From NCBI GenBank assembly GCA_050011095.1, contig JBEKJU010000029.1, positions 1 through 23,471 on the forward strand: 23,471 bases of DNA, given 5' to 3'. Both the position numbers and the translations under genes were made by a program. Of this stretch, positions 22,388 to 23,471 are shown one piece after another. The number at the start of each line of letters is the position of its first letter. Within the stretch, counting starts at the first letter, position 1. Under the pieces are notes generated by a model that saw only the letters and a list, made by a program, of their open reading frames with translations, was not told the origin of the DNA and ran no database searches. This DNA comes from JBEKJU01 sp050011095. GTDB lineage: Bacteria > Desulfobacterota > Syntrophorhabdia > Syntrophorhabdales > WCHB1-27.

Positions 22388-23251
22388 CACCCGGTGACGG
22401 AGTGGATGGCGCGCCAGGAACAGGGACATGAGCAGGGCGCCGGCGGAAGGCGCCGATCTGAGGAGCCCCAATCCCTGCGGGCCCACAAGGAGGATCTCCC
22501 TCGCGTAGACCGGCAACAGGGCCGTGGCCCCGCCGAGGAGCACCGCGACAAGATCGAGGGAGATGGCGCCAAGGACCGCGGGCTTGCGCCGTATAAAGGC
22601 GATCCCTGCGAATAGCGACCCCACCCCGACGGTATCCCGTCTCTGCGCCGTCCGCTCTATCCGGATGAGGGAGACGAGGAGGCCGGCACATAAAAAGAGT
22701 GCGCCGATCGTCAGGTAGGCGTGCGCCGGGCCCGCGGCATAAATGATGCCGCCCAGGGCGGGACCGATGATGAAAGCGGTCTGGGTCGACGAGGTTGCCC
22801 AGGCGACGGCCCGCGGGAACATCCGGCCGCTCACGAGATTTGGCAGCAGGGCCTGTGTGGTGGGGTTCTCGAAGGCGCGGGCCACGCCCACGATGAACAC
22901 GATGGCGAAGATAGCCCGCTCGTCGAGTCGGCCTGCGCGGCTGCCTGCCGCCAGCGCCAGGGCCCCTGCCCCTTCCATGAATTGACACAGCCGGACGATC
23001 GCCCGGCGGTCGAACCGGTCGGCCACCTGGCCCACTATGAGGGTTAAGAAGAAGGTGGGCACGAATTGGACGAGGCCGACAAGGCCGAGATAGAGCACCC
23101 TGCCGGTAAGGGCATAAATCTGCCACCCAACCGCAACGGAGAGCATCTGGTACGCGACGGCTGTCGATACCCGCGCGAGCCAGTAACAGACAAACGGCCT
23201 GTTATGGAAGAGTACGGTGGCCCCGGCGGGATTGGAAGATGATTCGCCCAT
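22016..23251 (-). CDS. MFS transporter, EntS/MFS_3-like
   Basis: This 411-residue protein has twelve hydrophobic segments and the signature of the MFS_3 group that includes enterobactin exporter EntS: FVCYWLARVSTAVAYQMLSV in helix 1, VGQVADRFDRRAIVRLCQ after helix 3, and ENPTTQALLPNLV. In the second half it has TPDVMRGRVSAINSMFIGTSNQLGEFESG, also family-typical. Such exporters release siderophores or hydrophobic small molecules. The ATG at 23251 is used here; a GTG one codon upstream is equally possible. The stop codon abuts one copy of a 26-bp repeat whose other copy lies within the gene. No siderophore genes are in view, so the substrate is open. Confidence 0.85.
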   Translation of the reverse strand: MGESSSNPAGATVLFHNRPFVCYWLARVSTAVAYQMLSVAVGWQIYALTGRVLYLGLVGLVQFVPTFFLTLIVGQVADRFDRRAIVRLCQFMEGAGALALAAGSRAGRLDERAIFAIVFIVGVARAFENPTTQALLPNLVSGRMFPRAVAWATSSTQTAFIIGPALGGIIYAAGPAHAYLTIGALFLCAGLLVSLIRIERTAQRRDTVGVGSLFAGIAFIRRKPAVLGAISLDLVAVLLGGATALLPVYAREILLVGPQGLGLLRSAPSAGALLMSLFLARHPLRHRVGRTMFFAVIVFGAATVAFGVSTSFPLSLGALAVLGAADVISVVIRQSLVQIETPDVMRGRVSAINSMFIGTSNQLGEFESGLTAAWFGVVPAVMIGGIGTIITALVWMRLFPDLRGVDGLGTG

Positions 23252-23307
23252 CACGACACCCCTGGGTGTGCCAATCCGGGGGCGGGTATTCCGGATCTTG
23301 TGAACGC

Positions 23308-23337
23308 AGTATACTATGGCTTCTCTGGAAATTCCAG
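23308..23337 (-). promoter_or_regulatory. Putative promoter/operator of the EntS-like gene
   Basis: On the minus strand TATACT (plus coordinates 23308-23313) could be a -10 element about 57 bases before the ATG at 23251. The matching -35 region is poor (TGGAAT, 17-base spacer). It lies within a 13-base palindrome, CTGGAAATTCCAG (23325-23337), which is what an operator overlapping a promoter would look like. The remaining bases to 23471 hold no gene I can support. Confidence 0.3.
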
Positions 23338-23471
23338 GGTTTTCGGCATTCTCGTCGCATCCGCGGAAAGGTTTACTGCCCGTTTGATGAATATCCTTGA
23401 CTTAGGGCTCGTCAGAAAATAAATGGGCCATCTGGCTCGTCTTTTTGTCCGCCCGCTTCGTTGCGGAAAGG

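Noticed and set aside
23420..23471. Possible gene start (ATG at about 23424) running off the window edge, or a minus-strand gene tail
   Set aside because: Only about 16 codons are visible, no good ribosome-binding site precedes the ATG, and no family can be recognised.

Overview
The window looks like a chromosomal segment of an anaerobic, GC-rich bacterium, most likely a Desulfobacterota / Syntrophorhabdales-type fermenter or syntroph. This is inferred from gene content: a flavin/iron-sulfur NADH module next to a xanthine-oxidase-family molybdenum hydroxylase, a ferredoxin-type 2-oxoacid oxidoreductase, an aldo/keto reductase with two [4Fe-4S] motifs and a PocR-type sensor kinase. No rRNA, tRNA, transposase or CRISPR array was seen.

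Positions 1-74 hold the tail of an unidentified gene. A 324-base non-coding stretch rich in inverted repeats follows. From 399 to 13333 every gene is on the plus strand and tightly packed, suggesting one catabolic operon or two adjacent ones. It begins with an NADH-oxidising module (a NuoG-N/NuoE fusion and a NuoF homologue). Next comes a three-subunit Mo hydroxylase whose [2Fe-2S] subunit has an N-terminal C2H2 zinc-finger-like extension and whose FAD subunit has a cysteine-rich insertion like 4-hydroxybenzoyl-CoA reductase beta. A MoaD/ThiS-like sulfur carrier follows. Then comes a four-gene 2-oxoacid:acceptor oxidoreductase (gamma; a GltD-like flavoprotein fused to the delta ferredoxin; alpha; beta) whose composition recalls phenylglyoxylate:NAD+ oxidoreductase (PadEFGHI). 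The block ends with an LDH/MDH-superfamily 2-hydroxyacid dehydrogenase and a short-chain dehydrogenase.

A consistent but unproven reading is anaerobic degradation of a carboxylic acid, possibly aromatic. The Mo enzyme would hydroxylate (or reductively dehydroxylate) the substrate, the dehydrogenases would make a 2-oxo acid, and the ThDP enzyme would convert that to an acyl-CoA. Electrons would pass to or from NAD(H) through two flavin modules. Immediately downstream (13474-15748) is an overlapping gene pair for a soluble PocR-PAS histidine kinase and a LuxR-type response regulator, which could sense the substrate.

The rest is more ordinary: a small putative HTH protein with a good sigma-70-like promoter (16033), a ferritin-like/VIT1 membrane protein (16560), a VanZ-like protein (minus), a region with 67-bp tandem repeats, tatA (minus), a small unknown protein (minus), an iron-sulfur aldo/keto reductase (plus), and two minus-strand MFS transporters (a fosmidomycin-resistance-like one and an EntS/MFS_3-like one). 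The last roughly 220 bases contain no gene I can support.
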